Positions 16,047 to 23,775 of a stretch of DNA of 33,065 nucleotides are shown in pieces. Positions within the stretch are counted from its first letter, which is position 1. Each line of letters opens with the position of its first letter. A model generated the notes under the pieces. It did no database searches, was not told the DNA's origin, and was given only the letters and a program-made list of their open reading frames with translations. The translations under genes and the position numbers were made by a program. Source of the stretch: JAHDDY01 sp964549375 (GTDB taxonomy: Bacteria > Pseudomonadota > Alphaproteobacteria > Rhodobacterales > Rhodobacteraceae); assembly GCA_964549375.1 (NCBI GenBank), contig CAZJWF010000025.1:1-33065 (forward strand), read 5' to 3'.

Positions 16047-17249
16047 TTATACCCGTTCTAAGATCAGTGCGGTGCCTTGGCCCACGCCGACACACATCGC
16101 ACAGAGCGCATAACGTCCCCCGGTTCGTCGAAGCTGATAGGCCGCGCTTAGCACCAGGCGCGCGCCGGACATACCAAGCGGATGACCCATCGCAATCGCG
16201 CCGCCATTGGGGTTCACGTGTGGTGCATCATCGGGCACCCCAAGTTGCCGCAGGGTGGCGAGAGCTTGGCAAGCAAAGGCTTCGTTCAATTCGATGATGT
16301 CCATCTGATCAATGGTCAGGCCCGCACGCTTGAGAACTTTCTCACTGGCCGGGGCGGGGCCGATCCCCATAATGCGCGGCGCAACTCCCGTAGCGGCCAT
16401 GCCGACGACTCGTGCCATTGGCGTCAGGTCATTATCTTTGGCACTTTGTTCAGACGCGAGCAGTAACGCAGCAGCGCCATCATTCACTCCCGACGCATTG
16501 CCTGCCGTTACGGTTTGGCCCGCGCCATTAATTCCCCGCAGGTTTGACAAGTTCTTGACAGACGTGCCGGGGCGAGGGTGCTCGTCTTTCACGAAGACGA
16601 CTGGCTCGCCTTTGGATTGAGGGACCGTGACGGGCGTCAATTCATCGGCAAACAATCCAGCGGCATCGGCGGCGGCCCAGCGCGCTTGCGAGCGTGCGGC
16701 AAAGGCGTCTTGGTCTTCGCGGCTGATGTCAAAGTCCTCGGCAATATTGTCTGCCGTTTGTGGCATGGAATCGATGCCAAAATTTTTCACGATTTTCGGG
16801 TTCACGAAACGCCAGCCGATGGTCGTATCAAAAAGTTCGGCAGATCGGGCGAAGGCAGTGGCGGCCTTGGGCATGACAAAAGGTGCGCGGCTCATGCTTT
16901 CGACCCCGCCGGCGATAGCCAGATCATAGTCCCCAGCTTTGATCCCCCGTGCGGCGAACCCGACCGCGTCCATGCCGCTGGCGCACAAGCGATTTATCGT
17001 CGTTCCGGGTACGCTTTCGGGTAAGCCAGCCAACAGCGCGGCGAGGCGGGCGACATTTCGATTATCCTCGCCTGCTTGATTTGCGTCACCGAGGATAACG
17101 TCATCGACCGAGGTCCAATCGACACCCGGATTGCGATCCTTGAGGGCGGCAATTGGTAGGGCGGCAAGGTCATCTGCACGGATTGAGGACAGCGCCCCGC
17201 CGTATCGTGCAATGGGAGTCCGAACGCCATCGCAAATGAAAGCCGTCAT
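16047..17249 (-). CDS. pcaF: Acetyl-CoA acyltransferase, 3-oxoadipyl-CoA thiolase type
   Basis: A 400-residue thiolase. The nucleophile is C89 in TTINRLCASGMDAV, the catalytic His is H356 in GGAIAMGHPLGMSGAR, and the second Cys is C386 in ALCAMCVGVGQG. The start MTAFICDGVRTPIARYGGAL and the VESMSRAPFVM segment resemble beta-ketoadipyl-CoA thiolases (PcaF/PaaJ), which release acetyl-CoA and succinyl-CoA. No other pca or paa genes are visible, so substrate assignment is tentative and another 3-ketoacyl-CoA is possible. ATG 17249 aligns with the family start; GTG codons at 17258 and 17264 are alternatives. A 20-bp inverted repeat lies 44-63 bases upstream of the start. Confidence 0.88.
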   Translation of the reverse strand: MTAFICDGVRTPIARYGGALSSIRADDLAALPIAALKDRNPGVDWTSVDDVILGDANQAGEDNRNVARLAALLAGLPESVPGTTINRLCASGMDAVGFAARGIKAGDYDLAIAGGVESMSRAPFVMPKAATAFARSAELFDTTIGWRFVNPKIVKNFGIDSMPQTADNIAEDFDISREDQDAFAARSQARWAAADAAGLFADELTPVTVPQSKGEPVVFVKDEHPRPGTSVKNLSNLRGINGAGQTVTAGNASGVNDGAAALLLASEQSAKDNDLTPMARVVGMAATGVAPRIMGIGPAPASEKVLKRAGLTIDQMDIIELNEAFACQALATLRQLGVPDDAPHVNPNGGAIAMGHPLGMSGARLVLSAAYQLRRTGGRYALCAMCVGVGQGTALILERV

Positions 17250-17605
17250 CGCTATCACGCCCACCTCTCATTGTTCCCTTGTGTCATAAGCGATTGTGGC
17301 GGTGTCCACAATATGAGGTCATTTTGTTCGGGGTGGATTGATGCAATTGCTGACTCAAAAAGCCCGTCCCGTTGTGGTCGTAGACGGCCCCGTTGCCGTC
17401 GCAGGACACATTCTGGTCGGTAGCGGCAAATGGTTGAGGTGCCGGATGGGTATCATCGTCTTGCCGCGTCTATAATTTCGGTTGTGACGTGGCGATTGGT
17501 TTCGCCGGCGAATTTCGTTGGGATGCGAGGATTGAATTGGACGTTCGGACGCTGGACGGCCCTTAGGAGGTCGCTGCGGGATGAAAGTTCTTGGGGGAGG
17601 GCCTG
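17250..17605. other. 356-base divergent intergenic region, possibly with a decayed gene
   Basis: Between the divergent thiolase and CitE-like genes. It holds an operator-like inverted repeat (17293-17312) and three overlapping short open stretches on the plus strand: 17341-17475 (44 codons, containing RPVVVVDGPVAVAGHILVG), 17430-17606 (58 codons, ending TGATG on the CitE start), and a frame-shifted segment to about 17563 (VYNFGCDVAIGFAGEFRW). Their protein-like character across shifting frames suggests a frameshifted remnant. I cannot name the original gene. Confidence 0.35.
17293..17312. promoter_or_regulatory. 20-bp inverted repeat, probable operator between thiolase and CitE-like genes
   Basis: ATTGTGG (17293-17299), 6-base spacer, CCACAAT (17306-17312): perfect 7-bp arms with centres about 13 bases apart, suited to a dimeric regulator of the GntR/FCD or similar type. 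It lies 44-63 bases upstream of the thiolase ATG and about 290 bases upstream of the CitE-like gene. No regulator gene is adjacent. Confidence 0.55.
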
Positions 17606-18463
17606 ATGTCAGAACGAGTTGTACGTCCAAGGCGCAGCTTCATCTTCACACCGGGCTTGCGCCCTGACATGTTTCCCAAAGCGCTGGCCAGTGGCGCAGA
17701 TATCGTCTGTGTTGAGCTTGAAGATGGCATCGCGCCCAAGGATAAGGCGCAAGCACGCCGCAGCGCGCTCGCGCTTTTTGAAGAACCCCAAGTCGATGAC
17801 GGCGTTGAGCGGATCGTGCGGATCAATTCCATGCGAGAGCGTTTCGGCATCGAAGATGTAAGTGCGATTCTCGCAACGAAGACCCCACCGCCTGCATTGA
17901 TGATGCCTAAAGTTCGGACACCGGATGAGGTTCTGATGCTCGATCAACTTTTGTCGGAAGCGGGCCATGCCACGCGGCTGCATGTGATCATCGAAACAAA
18001 TGAAGGGCTGGAGGCAGCTTTCGAGATTGCCAAATGCTCAACCCGAATTGATGCGATGTTCTTTGGTGGCGTGGATATGGCCGCTGAGCTACGTTGCCGA
18101 AACATGTTTGACTCGATGATCTATGCACGCTCTCGTGTTGTTCATGCGTCGGCGGCGGCAGGTTTAGATGTGATTGACGTGCCGTTTCTTGATCTCGACG
18201 ATCCAGAAGGGATGCGGGTCGAGGCCGAGAAAGTCCGCGATTTGGGCTTTGCCGGAAAGGGCTCGATCCACCCCAAGCAAATCGCAGCTTTGAATGCGGT
18301 GTTCACACCGAGTGACGAGCAAACCGCCCGTGCCCGCCGGATAATTGCAGAATTCGAAGCGGCGGATACGGGGCTTGTCGTGATCGATGGGAAGCTGATC
18401 GAAAAACCAGTTTTGCGTGATATGTATCGCATCGTCGCCATTGCCGACCGGATGAGAGGGTAA
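17606..18463 (+). CDS. HpcH/HpaI aldolase / citrate lyase beta-subunit-like (CitE-like) enzyme
   Basis: A 285-residue TIM-barrel lyase of the CitE/malyl-CoA lyase superfamily. It has RRSFIFTPGLRPDMFPKAL, VCVELEDGIAPKDK (37-46), the Arg in VRIN (72), metal-ligand Glu in HVIIETNEGLEAA (E130), metal-ligand Asp in FFGGVDMAAEL (D157) and the late motif GKGSIHPKQIAALN. Family members cleave or hydrolyse malyl-CoA, citramalyl-CoA or citryl-CoA; the precise substrate is not readable. No citrate lyase alpha or gamma subunit is present, so this is a stand-alone lyase or thioesterase. ATG 17606 follows gggggaggg. It begins a tight plus-strand run: the methanethiol oxidase gene starts 3 bases after its stop. 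Confidence 0.87.
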   Translation: MSERVVRPRRSFIFTPGLRPDMFPKALASGADIVCVELEDGIAPKDKAQARRSALALFEEPQVDDGVERIVRINSMRERFGIEDVSAILATKTPPPALMMPKVRTPDEVLMLDQLLSEAGHATRLHVIIETNEGLEAAFEIAKCSTRIDAMFFGGVDMAAELRCRNMFDSMIYARSRVVHASAAAGLDVIDVPFLDLDDPEGMRVEAEKVRDLGFAGKGSIHPKQIAALNAVFTPSDEQTARARRIIAEFEAADTGLVVIDGKLIEKPVLRDMYRIVAIADRMRG

Positions 18464-18466
18464 TTC

Positions 18467-19816
18467 ATGGAATGTTGTGGACCGGGCTATGCGTCGCCAG
18501 CGGAGGCGATTAAGGCCCCGCGCGAAAAGCTGCTCTATACCATCGCGATCTACACCGGGACGGGTATTCAAAAACCTGACTATCTGGCGACAGTGGATGT
18601 GGACCCCGAAAGCCCGACATATTCTCAAGTCATCCACAGGCTTGAGATGCCGGGAATTGGGGATGAGCTGCACCACATGGGGTGGAATGCCTGTTCCAGT
18701 TGTTTCGATGACGACTCTATGTCGCGGAAGTTTCTGATCTTGCCCGGCGTGCGATCGAACAATCTGCACATCGTTGACACCGCCACCGATCCACGCGCCC
18801 CGCGCTTGCATACAGTGATTGATGGGGCTGAAATCAAAGCCAAGACTAATCTTTCTGGGCCGCATACTGTGCATTGTTTAGGGTCCGAGATTATCATTTC
18901 CATGTTGGGCGATGCCAAAGGCGAGGCTCCCGGCGGTTATCTGCATTTGAACAAGGATTTCGAGATTCAAGGCCGCTGGGAAAACTCGATGGGCGACATC
19001 AAGTTTGGCTATGATTTTTGGTATCAGCCGCGCCACAATATCATGGTCAGCAGCGAATGGGCCGCGCCCAATACTTTCATGCCGGGGTTCGATCTGGAGG
19101 AAGTGGGCCACTTGAAATATGGCCGCGAACTTCATTTCTGGGATTTCGAGAAACGGGAGCCGGTTGAAAGTTTTTATTTGGGCGAAGACGGGCTTTTGCC
19201 GTTGGAGGTGAAATTTCACCATAACCCCGATAGCACGCATGGCTTTTGCGGCGCTGCGCTCTCCACCAATGTGATCCATTGGTGGCGGGATGATGCGGGC
19301 AAGTGGCAATGGGAAAAGATTATCGATGTCGAAAACGAAATGCACCCCGAATGGCCGATCCCGTTGCCGGGTGTGATGTCCGCCATTCTGATTTCGATGG
19401 ATGACAAATACCTCTACCTTAACAACTGGCTGCACGGCGATATGCGTCAGTACGACATCAGCGATCCTCATAATCCAAAGCTGACAGGTCAGGTCTTTAT
19501 GGGGGGACTGCTTGGTAAAGCACCGAAGGTCAACGGGGTGGACGTCGCGGGCGGACCTCAGATGTTTCAGCTTAGCCTCGATGGGCGCAGGCTGTACGTC
19601 ACCACGTCGCTGTTTTCCACTTGGGACAATCAGTTCTATCCTGAAATTCGCGAAAAGGGTGGCGTGATGGTGCAGATTGATTGCGATCCAGTGCTCGGTG
19701 GAATGAGCATCAATCCAGACTTCATCGTCGATTTCGGCAAAGAGCCCAATGGACCCAGCCGGTGCCACGAGGCCCGTTATCCGGGCGGCGATTGCACAAG
19801 TGACATTTGGCTATGA
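18467..19816 (+). CDS. mtoX: SBP56/SELENBP1-family methanethiol oxidase
   Basis: A 449-residue beta-propeller enzyme of the selenium-binding-protein family. Bacterial MtoX and human SELENBP1 oxidise methanethiol to formaldehyde, H2S and H2O2, and MtoX is copper-dependent. It has CCGPGYASP at the N-terminus, KPDYLATVDVDP, DELHHMGWNACSSCF (68-80), GYDFWYQPRHN, SSEWAAPNTF, LYLNNWLHGDMRQYDISDP, GGPQMFQLSLDGRRLY and the end YPGGDCTSDIW, matching the family from end to end. There is no signal peptide, unlike the periplasmic Hyphomicrobium enzyme, so it is probably cytoplasmic. The position I align with human selenium-binding Cys57 is Ser53 here (YSQVIHRL). Its stop overlaps the ferredoxin start as ATGA. 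Confidence 0.93.
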   Translation: MECCGPGYASPAEAIKAPREKLLYTIAIYTGTGIQKPDYLATVDVDPESPTYSQVIHRLEMPGIGDELHHMGWNACSSCFDDDSMSRKFLILPGVRSNNLHIVDTATDPRAPRLHTVIDGAEIKAKTNLSGPHTVHCLGSEIIISMLGDAKGEAPGGYLHLNKDFEIQGRWENSMGDIKFGYDFWYQPRHNIMVSSEWAAPNTFMPGFDLEEVGHLKYGRELHFWDFEKREPVESFYLGEDGLLPLEVKFHHNPDSTHGFCGAALSTNVIHWWRDDAGKWQWEKIIDVENEMHPEWPIPLPGVMSAILISMDDKYLYLNNWLHGDMRQYDISDPHNPKLTGQVFMGGLLGKAPKVNGVDVAGGPQMFQLSLDGRRLYVTTSLFSTWDNQFYPEIREKGGVMVQIDCDPVLGGMSINPDFIVDFGKEPNGPSRCHEARYPGGDCTSDIWL

Positions 19817-20178
19817 CCAGCTATGCCGTGACGATTGCGAACCGCGAGAACGCGACTTACGAAGTGGATGCGCGCCGGTCGCTGTTGGATGCGCTGCGTG
19901 ATCAGGGTGTCGATTTGCCCTATGGCTGCAAATATGGCGGCTGCATCACATGCGCGGCGAAGCTGACCGAGGGAACGGTGGATCAACGCCGCCAAGTGGC
20001 TTTGAATAATCGTCAGATTGACAGCGGGTATGTGATCCTTTGCGTGGCTCGCGCCACGTCTGACATCACCTTGGAAATCGGGGTGGAAAGTCACGACAAG
20101 CTGTATCGTAATCCATTCTTAGACCCGTTGAAGCCCCACGAATTAAAGGCGGATATCGCCACAGCAAAAGAAGGTTAG
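19813..20178 (+). CDS. Plant-type [2Fe-2S] ferredoxin coupled to mtoX
   Basis: A 121-residue ferredoxin. The cluster ligands are C39, C44 and C47 in PYGCKYGGCITC and C77 in YVILCVA, the C-x4-C-x2-C...C pattern of plant-type and oxygenase-linked ferredoxins. The beta-grasp start is TIANRENATYEVDARRSLLDAL. A C-terminal extension of about 30 residues (from HDKLYRNPF) is not part of the core fold. ATG 19813 overlaps the mtoX TGA by 4 bases, so the two proteins are translationally coupled and probably act together. Methanethiol oxidase is not known to need a ferredoxin, which makes this link unusual. No ferredoxin reductase is present nearby. Confidence 0.92.
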   Translation: MTSYAVTIANRENATYEVDARRSLLDALRDQGVDLPYGCKYGGCITCAAKLTEGTVDQRRQVALNNRQIDSGYVILCVARATSDITLEIGVESHDKLYRNPFLDPLKPHELKADIATAKEG

Positions 20179-20181
20179 CTC

Positions 20182-20646
20182 ATGCCTGAGGCAGATATCG
20201 AGCACATCTATGATTATGATCCGCAATATCTGGCGGATATTCTGAAATCGGTCAAAACCATTGCGATGGTGGGGGCAAGCGCTGACAAGACCAAGTTCAG
20301 CTATGGTGTGCTGCGGCAGTTGAGCGAAATCGGCTATGATATTCTACCGGTAAACCCCAATCCGAACCTCTTGGAAATCCGGGGCCTCAAAGTATATCAT
20401 TCGCTGGAAGATATTGATAAACCCGTTGATATGGTTGATGTCTTTCGCCCAAAAGAAGAACTTTTCGGCATCGCAGAGAAGGCAATTGCTATGGGAGCCA
20501 AGGTTCTTTGGGGTCAAATTGGTGTCTATGATGATGCCGCCGCAAAACTGGCTGAAGAAGCAGGATTGCAGGTTGTCATGAACCGTTGTCCGAAGATCGA
20601 GCTTTTCCGTCCCTTCTGGAAACCAAGACTTGATTTGAAGATATGA
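20182..20646 (+). CDS. CoA-binding domain protein (YccU-like)
   Basis: A 154-residue Rossmann-fold protein of the CoA_binding_2 family. Key motifs are TIAMVGASADKTKFSYGVLRQL (nucleotide loop near residues 27-40), YDILPVNPN, IDKPVDMVDVFRPKEE, AKVLWGQIGVYDDAAA and VVMNRCPKIE, all as in YccU-type proteins. The family binds CoA but has no assigned reaction. It begins 3 bases after the ferredoxin stop with gaagg about 7 bases upstream, so it is cotranscribed with mtoX and the ferredoxin. Its presence hints at a CoA thioester or CoA-persulfide in the pathway, which is inference. Confidence 0.9.
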   Translation: MPEADIEHIYDYDPQYLADILKSVKTIAMVGASADKTKFSYGVLRQLSEIGYDILPVNPNPNLLEIRGLKVYHSLEDIDKPVDMVDVFRPKEELFGIAEKAIAMGAKVLWGQIGVYDDAAAKLAEEAGLQVVMNRCPKIELFRPFWKPRLDLKI

Positions 20647-20721
20647 CCGTCGAAACGTAGATCAGAATGGCATAGTATGAACGCCCGGAACGGCGGTGTG
20701 GTTGGATCATAGGAGGACGTT

Positions 20722-21606
20722 ATGCAATTTCCGAATATTGACTTGAATGTGATCCCCAAAGTCGACGGGTTCTTTGACGCAGCCAGCAACACGATTTCTT
20801 ACGTAGTGCAAGACCCGGCATCGGCTTCCTGCGCGATCATCGACAGCGTATTGGACATGGACTACGCGGCGGGCCGCATTTCTTTTGTCAGCGCGGATCA
20901 GTTGATTGACGTGGTGCAATCGCGGGGTCTGACGCTTGAGTGGATCATCGAAACCCATGTCCACGCTGATCATCTTTCTGCGGCTCCGTATATCCAAGAA
21001 AAGCTCGGCGGCAAGATTGGCGTCGGGACACGGATTACAGAAGTTCAGGACACATTCGGAAAAGTGTTCAATGAGGGAACCGAGTTCCAACGCGATGGCT
21101 CGCAATTCGATGCTCTGTTCGAAGATGGCGATACTTATACAATTGGCGGGATGACAGCTTTTGCCATTGCGACGCCGGGGCACACCCCTGCCTGCATGGT
21201 TCATGTCATCGGCGACGCTGCCTTTGCTGGCGATACTCTTTTCATGCCGGATGGCGGTTCAGCGCGAGCCGACTTTCCCGGCGGCGATGCTGGCGAGCTT
21301 TACGATTCAATTCAGCGCGTGCTGTCGCTCCCGGATGATATGCGCTTGTTCATTTGCCATGACTACGGCCCCGGTGGACGTGCCATTTCGTGGGAGACAT
21401 CGATCGGTGAGCAAAGGACCAAGAACATTCATGTCGGCGATGGGCAAACCCGCGAAGAGTTCATTGCCTTTCGGACGCAAAGAGACGCGCAACTCGCAAT
21501 GCCCAAGCTGATTATTCCTTCGTTGCAGGTGAACATGAGGGCGGGAGAAATTCCCTGCGATGAGAAGGGCAATCCAACGTTAAAAATCCCAGTCAACGGT
21601 CTTTGA
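20722..21606 (+). CDS. ETHE1-like persulfide (sulfur) dioxygenase, metallo-beta-lactamase fold
   Basis: A 294-residue mononuclear-iron enzyme expected to oxidise glutathione persulfide to sulfite and glutathione. The metal-site motif is THVHADH (H79, H81, D83, H84), followed by GHTPACMV (H154), AGDTLFMPDGG (D171) and LFICHDYGPG (H213). The DFPGGDAGELYDSIQRVLSLP stretch and the IPSLQVNMRAGEIP end are typical of bacterial persulfide dioxygenase/Blh proteins, longer than human ETHE1. ATG 20722 has aggagg 5 bases before it. A 75-base gap separates it from the CoA-binding gene. Downstream of mtoX it fits removal of sulfide released from methanethiol, though a sulfide:quinone oxidoreductase to make the persulfide is not in the window. 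Confidence 0.9.
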   Translation: MQFPNIDLNVIPKVDGFFDAASNTISYVVQDPASASCAIIDSVLDMDYAAGRISFVSADQLIDVVQSRGLTLEWIIETHVHADHLSAAPYIQEKLGGKIGVGTRITEVQDTFGKVFNEGTEFQRDGSQFDALFEDGDTYTIGGMTAFAIATPGHTPACMVHVIGDAAFAGDTLFMPDGGSARADFPGGDAGELYDSIQRVLSLPDDMRLFICHDYGPGGRAISWETSIGEQRTKNIHVGDGQTREEFIAFRTQRDAQLAMPKLIIPSLQVNMRAGEIPCDEKGNPTLKIPVNGL

Positions 21607-21669
21607 TCCGCAAGACGCGAGAATATGCCGCCTCCCCATTCGTCCCCGCTCAAGGAGCGCACTCAAGTT

Positions 21670-22836
21670 ATGCCGCCCATCACATGTATTGACGATCTCA
21701 AGCGCATCTACCGACGGCGGGTTCCGAAGATGTTCTTCGATTATGCGGAATCGGGGAGTTGGACGGAGCAGACCTTCCGCAAAAACTGCTCGGACTTTGA
21801 TGAGATACTTTTCCGGCAACGGGTCGCAATCGACATGTCGGGGCGCACGACAGAGAGTCAGATGATCGGCGAGGGTGTGGCGATGCCCGTCGCACTTGCG
21901 CCGGTGGGGTTGACCGGGATGCAATGCGCCGATGGAGAGATCAAGGCCGCCCGCGCGGCGGAAAGGTTTGGCGTTCCCTTCACACTTTCCACAATGTCGA
22001 TTTGTTCAATCGAAGATGTTGCCGAACATACATCGCGCCCCTTCTGGTTTCAGGTCTACACACTAAAAGACGATGATTTCATGCGGCGTCTCTTTGATCG
22101 GGCAAAGGCCGCGAAGTGCTCTGCCGCGATGATCACGGTCGACCTGCAAGTCATGGGTCAGCGTCACAAGGACATCAAGAACGGCTTGTCCGCTCCGCCA
22201 AAATTGACACCGAAATCTGTCGCCAACATGATGACCAAGGTTCACTGGGGTCTCGGAATGTTGGGGACCAAGCGTCGGTTCTTTGGCAACATCGTCGGCC
22301 ATGCCAGCGGTGTGACAGACCCGTCGTCGCTGAGTGCTTGGACAGCGGAAGCATTCGACGAAGCCTTAGATTGGGACCGTATCCGAGAGTTCCGAAAGAT
22401 GTGGGACGGGCCGCTTATCATTAAGGGCATCATTGATCCACGCGATGCCAAGGCCGCTCTGAATGTCGGTGCCGATGCGATTATTGTTTCCAATCATGGC
22501 GGGCGGCAACTCGACGGTGCTCTCTCGTCTATCCGGGCCTTGCCCGCGATTATGGATGCTGTCGGAGATAAAATCGAAGTGCATTTCGATGGCGGGATAC
22601 GGTCGGGCCAAGATGTTCTGAAGGCGCTCGCTCTGGGTGCCAAAGGAACGCTCATCGGGCGATCTTTTGTCTATGGTCTGGGCGCACTCGGAGAGGCGGG
22701 CGTGACCGAGGCGCTGAACATCATTCGCAAAGAACTCGATCTGACAATGGCATTTTGCGGCAAGACAAACATCGCAGATGTGGATCGAGACATCTTAATG
22801 ATCCCGCGCGGGTTCTCGGGCGACTGGCAGGATTGA
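21670..22836 (+). CDS. lldD: FMN-dependent alpha-hydroxy acid dehydrogenase (L-lactate dehydrogenase LldD-like)
   Basis: A 388-residue FMN TIM-barrel enzyme of the L-lactate dehydrogenase/glycolate oxidase family. The active-site set is complete: Y25 (FFDYAESGS), Y130 (FQVY), D158 and R165, K252 (IIKGI), catalytic H276 and R279 in SNHGGRQLDGA; the phosphate site is FDGGIRSGQDVLKALALGA. The MFFDYAESGSWTEQTFRKN start and QRHKDIKNGL are typical of respiratory LldD proteins. Substrate could be L-lactate or a related 2-hydroxy acid. ATG 21670 is preferred, with aaggag 12 bases upstream; an in-frame ATG 21625 would add 15 unconserved residues. It is the last gene of the plus-strand run, 63 bases after the dioxygenase gene. 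Confidence 0.9.
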   Translation: MPPITCIDDLKRIYRRRVPKMFFDYAESGSWTEQTFRKNCSDFDEILFRQRVAIDMSGRTTESQMIGEGVAMPVALAPVGLTGMQCADGEIKAARAAERFGVPFTLSTMSICSIEDVAEHTSRPFWFQVYTLKDDDFMRRLFDRAKAAKCSAAMITVDLQVMGQRHKDIKNGLSAPPKLTPKSVANMMTKVHWGLGMLGTKRRFFGNIVGHASGVTDPSSLSAWTAEAFDEALDWDRIREFRKMWDGPLIIKGIIDPRDAKAALNVGADAIIVSNHGGRQLDGALSSIRALPAIMDAVGDKIEVHFDGGIRSGQDVLKALALGAKGTLIGRSFVYGLGALGEAGVTEALNIIRKELDLTMAFCGKTNIADVDRDILMIPRGFSGDWQD

Positions 22837-22975
22837 GGGCACTTGAAGCTGCGGTGAGCGGCGGCGGTTCCGGCAAAGCGTGCGCGTGCCTGCCACTGGC
22901 CAACTGTCGAAATTCGGCGCATGGGCGAATGCCCCCCACCCCGAAAGGAATGCGGATAAAGCGTATGAACCCGGC

Positions 22976-22993
22976 TACGTCTTTTAAGACGTA
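22976..22993. terminator. Palindrome at the convergent end of lldD and the conserved unknown
   Basis: TACGTCTT (22976-22983) and AAGACGTA (22986-22993) are perfect complements with a 2-base centre; the TAA of the minus-strand gene (22984-22986) lies in it. A perfect 14-bp palindrome, GGAATTTAAATTCC, follows at 22998-23011 inside the minus-strand gene's last codons. Lying between converging genes, the hairpin could terminate both, but no U-run follows. Confidence 0.4.
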
Positions 22994-23736
22994 TCGGGGA
23001 ATTTAAATTCCTGCTGCGCCATCAGCGCAAGTCGATGACATTCGGCCAACACCTCGTCCACCTCATGTTTTTGGCGCTGCCTATATCCGGGGGGCAACCC
23101 CGGACGCATCGGACGCTTTTGGTATTTGCCGGTTTGCGCCGTGCGGTACTGCATCCGCATATGTAGTTTCACCATGCGAAGCGCCTGCCCGTCGAGGTCT
23201 TGCAACGCGGCCATCAAAGCATTCATCCGGCGGCAAAGCGAAACAGCATTCATATCTTCAGGACGAGGCCGGTTCATCTTCTCTTGATATGCATAAAGCA
23301 CACTGCGGTCGTAAATCGGATCATCAGACCAAAAGTCCGTAATAAACGGTCCCGGTCCTTTCGCGATCTTGGGTTTGTTCGGGTTCAAGTCGAATTGTTT
23401 GCGCGGATCAATTAACCGAAAAGCCGGAGGCACGCGGCGTGTGCGCTCCTCGTCAGAAGGTTTCGTTGGATCGGAAGATTTGACCGTCGGACGCGCCGAT
23501 TTCGCCTTCCGCATTCGATACGCGGGCGCGACGATCCCGCGCACGAACATGGCAATGTAAATCACTCGCCGATACGCAGATTCCGAAGGCCGCAATACAA
23601 ATAGAACCGCCAGCCACTTATGACGTGGCATCCGTTCAACCGAGTCCCCGACTTCCAACTTCAACCACGTAAACAGCCATGCCACATTCCGCAGCAAAAT
23701 CTGTTGATTGTGTTGAAGGGCGAGGTTCCAGTCCAT
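22984..23736 (-). CDS. Conserved alphaproteobacterial protein of unknown function
   Basis: A 250-residue basic protein of a family I have seen only as 'hypothetical' in alphaproteobacteria. The N-terminal part (MDWNLALQHNQQILLRNVAWLF, then RHKWLAVLFVLRPSESAYRRVIYIAMFV) contains two hydrophobic helices that could touch the membrane. A polar linker follows (about 98-130), then FRLIDPRKQFDL and a highly charged helical C-terminal half rich in Arg/Lys (LRMVKLHMRMQYRT). No catalytic motif is visible. ATG 23736 is preferred over ATG 23814, because the 26 codons between overlap a good promoter (-35 TTGACA at 23804-23799) and look non-coding. An aggag lies 13 bases upstream. Transcribed away from argC. 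Confidence 0.75.
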   Translation of the reverse strand: MDWNLALQHNQQILLRNVAWLFTWLKLEVGDSVERMPRHKWLAVLFVLRPSESAYRRVIYIAMFVRGIVAPAYRMRKAKSARPTVKSSDPTKPSDEERTRRVPPAFRLIDPRKQFDLNPNKPKIAKGPGPFITDFWSDDPIYDRSVLYAYQEKMNRPRPEDMNAVSLCRRMNALMAALQDLDGQALRMVKLHMRMQYRTAQTGKYQKRPMRPGLPPGYRQRQKHEVDEVLAECHRLALMAQQEFKFPDTS

Positions 23737-23775
23737 TTGTTTGCGAGGTCTCCTGATTAAAAACAAAACATGAAC

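Noticed and set aside
18878..19768. Long open frame (296 codons) on the minus strand opposite mtoX
   Set aside because: Mirror of a strongly conserved SBP56 gene; translation is His/Arg-rich without any family resemblance.
22837..22975. Extra gene in the gap after lldD
   Set aside because: Open frames here are short, GC-driven, and lack start signals or similarity to anything I recognise.
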